A stretch of 64,000 nt of DNA from the NCBI RefSeq assembly GCF_005144475.1, contig NZ_SWJZ01000030.1:1-64000 (forward strand). The letters run 5' to 3'. Below are positions 61,570 to 64,000 of the stretch, in pieces. Position 1 is the first letter of the stretch; each line of letters starts with the position of its first letter. Source of the stretch: Rhodobacter capsulatus. Lineage in GTDB: Bacteria; Pseudomonadota; Alphaproteobacteria; Rhodobacterales; Rhodobacteraceae. Made by a program: the position numbers and the translations under genes. The notes below the pieces were generated by a model, which was not told where the DNA came from, ran no database searches, and saw only the letters and a program-made list of their open reading frames with translations.

Positions 61570-62229
61570 TCAGCTGTTCTCGACCGCAAACCGCACATCT
61601 GCGATCAGGCTGTCGGCACTGAAGTTCTCCAGCCGCTTGCCGTTCAGAAAGAAGGTCGGGGTCTGGCGGATGGCAAGAGCCTCTACATCAGCGGCGTCCT
61701 GGTTGAGGATGCCGGTGATCCCCGGAAACAACTTGTCGCTTTCCGCCCTTTCGAGATCGAGCCCCACGGCCCCGGCGATTTCCCAGGCCACGTCCATCTG
61801 CGGCGCACCATGCACGGCCCAGCCCGGTTGCTGTTCCAGCAGCGCGTCCAGCACCGGCTCGAACTTGTCCTGCATCCGCGCGGCCTCGAGGATGCGCACG
61901 GCCTCGTCCGAGCCTTCGTGGAAGACGGTATAGCGCAGCACGACGCGGACCTGCGTCGGAAACTGCCCCCGGATCTCCTGCACCACGGGGTGATAGGCGC
62001 GGCAGGCCTCGCAGGACGGATCAAAGAACTCGACCAGTGTGACGGGCGCATCGGCGGGGCCAAAGCTGGGGGAATAGTCCCGGACCAGAAGCGCCTGGTC
62101 GGCCGCAGGCGCCGCGGCGGCTGCCGCTTCTGCCTCGGCAGCGCGGCGCTGGTTCAGCACGTAGGCGCCACCCGCGAAGGCAGCGAGCCCGAGTGCTGAG
62201 GTTCCGATCAAAAGGGTGCGGCGGTTCAT
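61570..62229 (-). CDS. DsbA-like oxidoreductase (BdbD type)
   Basis: 219 residues. RRTLLIGTSALGLAAF anchor, an Ala/Glu-rich linker, and a thioredoxin fold with FFDPSCEACRAYHP (CEAC, about residue 74) and the cis-Pro segment RQTPTFFLNG. Coupled (ATGA) to the DsbB-like gene, so the two form an oxidising pair that makes disulfides in exported proteins. Third DsbA-type protein in the window. Confidence 0.82.
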   Translation of the reverse strand: MNRRTLLIGTSALGLAAFAGGAYVLNQRRAAEAEAAAAAAPAADQALLVRDYSPSFGPADAPVTLVEFFDPSCEACRAYHPVVQEIRGQFPTQVRVVLRYTVFHEGSDEAVRILEAARMQDKFEPVLDALLEQQPGWAVHGAPQMDVAWEIAGAVGLDLERAESDKLFPGITGILNQDAADVEALAIRQTPTFFLNGKRLENFSADSLIADVRFAVENS

Positions 62230-62663
62230 GGGCGGTGTCCTTTCGGAAAGAAGAGACAGGCAAGGATCGCCGCAAAGGCGACCGCGGAAAGATAGGGGAT
62301 CGGCAGGCCAAGGATCATCTGCGCCTCACCGGTGCAGGAGGGGCCATTCTCGGTGCAGGGCACAATTGGCGCGGGCAAAAACCCTGCGTAAAGGCCCGAA
62401 TGCCACGCCGCCAGCGCCAGCCCGGCGAAGGCCAGCGGAAGGGCATAGGCGCGCGCCATGCCATCGCCGCGCCATAGTGACAGGCCAAGGATCGGCACCA
62501 AGGGGAACATAGCGATGCGCTGATACCAGCAGAGCGTGCACGGCATCTGGCCCAGCACTTCACCGATGAAGAGCGCGCCAAGGGTGCCTGCCAGCGCGAT
62601 CAGGAAGGCGGCGGTCAGGGCAAGATCGTCGCGCGACAGCGTGTCCGGGTCAGCTTTGGTCAA
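62226..62663 (-). CDS. DsbB/BdbC-type disulfide membrane oxidase
   Basis: 145 residues, four spans. Two Cys pairs at the periplasmic side: [10 protein letters not shown] (about residue 42) and CTENGPSC (about 103-110). It reoxidises the DsbA-like partner and passes electrons to quinone. The start codon is TTG (62663-62661), eight bases after AAGGAG, inside the lspA end. The two genes overlap the next by ATGA. Confidence 0.88.
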   Translation of the reverse strand: MTKADPDTLSRDDLALTAAFLIALAGTLGALFIGEVLGQMPCTLCWYQRIAMFPLVPILGLSLWRGDGMARAYALPLAFAGLALAAWHSGLYAGFLPAPIVPCTENGPSCTGEAQMILGLPIPYLSAVAFAAILACLFFPKGHRP

Positions 62664-63135
62664 GAACCGGCTCCTTGCGGCGGCGAAGGGGAAGCGAGGC
62701 GGCGAGGATCAGGACTGCGCCCAAGGTGATCGCAATATCGGCGACGTTGAACGTGGGCCAGTGCCAGTCGCGCCAGTAGAGATCAAGGAAATCTGTCACG
62801 GCACCCTGCCGCAGCCTGTCGATGATGTTGCCAAGCGCCCCGCCCACGACCAGCGCAAAGCCTGCACGTTCCAACGCATGTTGCGCCCGGAATGCCATGA
62901 GGGCGAAAGCAAGGGTCAGCGCGCCGGTCAGCGCCGCCATCAAAAGCGGCTTTCCCGCCATGACCCCGCCCATCATGCCAAAGCTCGCGCCCGTATTGAA
63001 CCCGAGTGCAAGGTTGAAGCCCGGCATGACTGGGATCGCGGTCCCCTGCGATAGCAGCGACAGCGCCGCCGCCTTGGTCAACTGGTCCGCCACCACGGAA
63101 GCGGCGATCAGGGAAATCAGCATCATCTTGGTCAT
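62650..63135 (-). CDS. lspA: Lipoprotein signal peptidase (signal peptidase II)
   Basis: 161 residues, four spans. The two catalytic Asp lie in [21 protein letters not shown] and FNVADIAI, the LspA signatures. It cleaves prolipoproteins after lipidation. lspA copies beside heavy-metal P-type ATPases are known (pbrC in lead-resistance operons), which fits the ATPase two genes up. Overlaps the methyltransferase gene as ATGA. Confidence 0.9.
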   Translation of the reverse strand: MTKMMLISLIAASVVADQLTKAAALSLLSQGTAIPVMPGFNLALGFNTGASFGMMGGVMAGKPLLMAALTGALTLAFALMAFRAQHALERAGFALVVGGALGNIIDRLRQGAVTDFLDLYWRDWHWPTFNVADIAITLGAVLILAASLPLRRRKEPVLDQS

Positions 63136-63755
63136 TCTGCGGCCTTGCTCTTGATGCCGATCCAGCGTGGGACCGACGCAGCGTAACGATCATAGTCCGG
63201 CCCGATTGCCACGCGCAGGGCGGCCTCTTCGGACCGGACCTGCGTGCTGGCGGACCAGAGGAACAGGAGCGGGGCCATGATTGTAGGGATTGCCGGAACC
63301 GCCATGGCAACACCCGTCAGCAGCGCCGCTTGCCCCACAAAGGTTGGGTTGCGGCTGAAACGGTAGAGCCCGCCCGAGACCAGATCGCCCGTCTCGCCGC
63401 CCACCACGCCGACGCGCCAGGATGATCCCATCGACATCTGAGCGGCAAAGGCCACCATCGCGCCAAGCCCCGCGACAAAGACCCCGATCAGACCAAGGAG
63501 GACGGCGCGCCCCTCGGTCCAAAGCGGATCGATCTTGTGCAGGATAGGCACGGCGAGCCAGAGAAGCGGCCCGAAGAACGCCAGGGCAAAGGCAACGCGG
63601 AACCCGATTGCCGCCAGCCGGTCGCGTCCGGTCGCACGGTCGAACAGCCAGACCGGACGCCCCGCCGCTTGTGCGGCCAGCGCGCTGCCCCAGAAGAACA
63701 GTGCCAGATAGCCGAAGAGAAGGGCCAGTGCGGCCCAGCCAAATCCGGAGATCAT
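63132..63755 (-). CDS. Isoprenylcysteine methyltransferase-family membrane protein
   Basis: 207 residues, about five spans. The C-terminal core [21 protein letters not shown] and [25 protein letters not shown] is the signature of the ICMT/PEMT-like methyltransferases. Bacterial members are common in metal-resistance operons, with no proven substrate. It lies 4 bases after the ATPase stop. Confidence 0.78.
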   Translation of the reverse strand: MISGFGWAALALLFGYLALFFWGSALAAQAAGRPVWLFDRATGRDRLAAIGFRVAFALAFFGPLLWLAVPILHKIDPLWTEGRAVLLGLIGVFVAGLGAMVAFAAQMSMGSSWRVGVVGGETGDLVSGGLYRFSRNPTFVGQAALLTGVAMAVPAIPTIMAPLLFLWSASTQVRSEEAALRVAIGPDYDRYAASVPRWIGIKSKAAE

Positions 63756-63759
63756 CTGC

Positions 63760-64000
63760 TCAGCTCTCGCGTTCAGGGTTGAACCGCAGCAGGCGCAGGG
63801 CGTTCAGCGTCACAAGCACGGTTGCACCGGTGTCGGCGAGAATTGCGATCCAGAGGCCGGTCAGGCCGAAGACCGAAGTCACCAGGAACACCGCCTTCAG
63901 CCCCAAAGCGATGGTGACGTTCTGGCGGATGTTGGCCATTGCCGCGCGAGACAGCCGGATCGTTGCGGGAATGTCGGTCACCCGATCGCGCAGGATCGCC
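63760..64000 (-). CDS. C-terminal end of a heavy-metal P-type ATPase (cut by window end)
   Basis: About 79 residues with the frame open to the window edge: LRDRVTDIPATIRLSRAAMANIRQN, then two spans (GLKAVFLVTSVFGL, LWIAILADTGATVLVTLNALRLL). This is the usual end of CadA/ZntA/PbrA-type pumps. The ion site and phosphorylation motif are outside, so the metal (Cd, Zn or Pb likely from the ending and neighbours) is not proven. First visible gene of the run to 61570. Confidence 0.8.
   Translation of the reverse strand, partial: AILRDRVTDIPATIRLSRAAMANIRQNVTIALGLKAVFLVTSVFGLTGLWIAILADTGATVLVTLNALRLLRFNPERES

Noticed and set aside
1-64000. CRISPR arrays, tRNA or rRNA genes, insertion sequences
   Set aside because: I looked for regularly spaced repeats, cloverleaf-like ends, rRNA words and transposase motifs (DDE, IS ends) and saw none. 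The only mobile-type enzymes are the tyrosine and serine recombinases.

Overview
The window is high-GC DNA that reads as part of an alphaproteobacterial plasmid or chromid, most likely from the Rhodobacteraceae (Paracoccus/Rhodobacter/roseobacter group). The basis is a complete repABC replicon (about 25.5-29.0 kb, minus strand), DUF736/DUF932/DUF6878/DUF6915-type plasmid genes, a cobalamin-riboswitch-controlled cbtBA pair, and a very large copper-handling island. No searches were run; family assignments come from motifs read in the translations. No rRNA, tRNA, CRISPR array or recognisable insertion sequence was seen.

Layout. 0-9.5 kb: tail of a methyltransferase, an HNH protein, then a mostly minus-strand accessory block (DUF736, a KlcA/ArdB-type antirestriction protein, several uncharacterised plasmid genes), a divergent small gene under a LexA-type SOS box, and an AbiE-type toxin-antitoxin pair. 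This block lies between two near-identical DUF736 cassettes (948 onward and 9564 onward). 10.7-16.6 kb: a two-gene helicase-nuclease operon resembling AddA/AddB. 17-23 kb: KTSC-like gene, large ParB-like protein, RadC-like protein, DUF932 protein, Fic protein. 23-29 kb: tyrosine recombinase, then repC-repB-repA with a counter-transcribed RNA between repB and repC and candidate parS palindromes in and beside repC. 29.3-31.5 kb: serine recombinase and a DUF1612/HTH gene with an operator at its start codon.

31.6-59.6 kb is a metal/copper island: cbtBA; copA-cueR divergent from copZ-DUF305-copB through two CueR-type promoters; L,D-transpeptidases; a cytochrome c/membrane-protein operon that runs into a penicillin-binding protein 2; DsbA, TlpA, DUF411, SCO and PCuAC copper chaperones; a multicopper oxidase; an M23 peptidase; and apolipoprotein N-acyltransferase. 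59.6-64 kb: mntH with divergent mntR, then a dsbA-dsbB-lspA-methyltransferase run downstream of a P-type ATPase cut by the window end.

How it fits together. Copper is pumped from the cytoplasm by CopA and CopB, oxidised by the multicopper oxidase, bound in the periplasm by Met/His-tagged proteins, and delivered to cuproenzymes by SCO and PCuAC. Unusually, the island also carries much envelope-building machinery (PBP2, three L,D-transpeptidases, an M23 peptidase, Lnt, LspA) and thiol-redox proteins, which suggests copper protection of cell-wall and lipoprotein assembly (inference). Points most worth checking are the SOS-controlled internal-repeat protein, the helicase-nuclease pair, the repeated leader cassettes, the shared Met/His tag, and the 42.4-49.6 kb electron-transfer/PBP2 operon.
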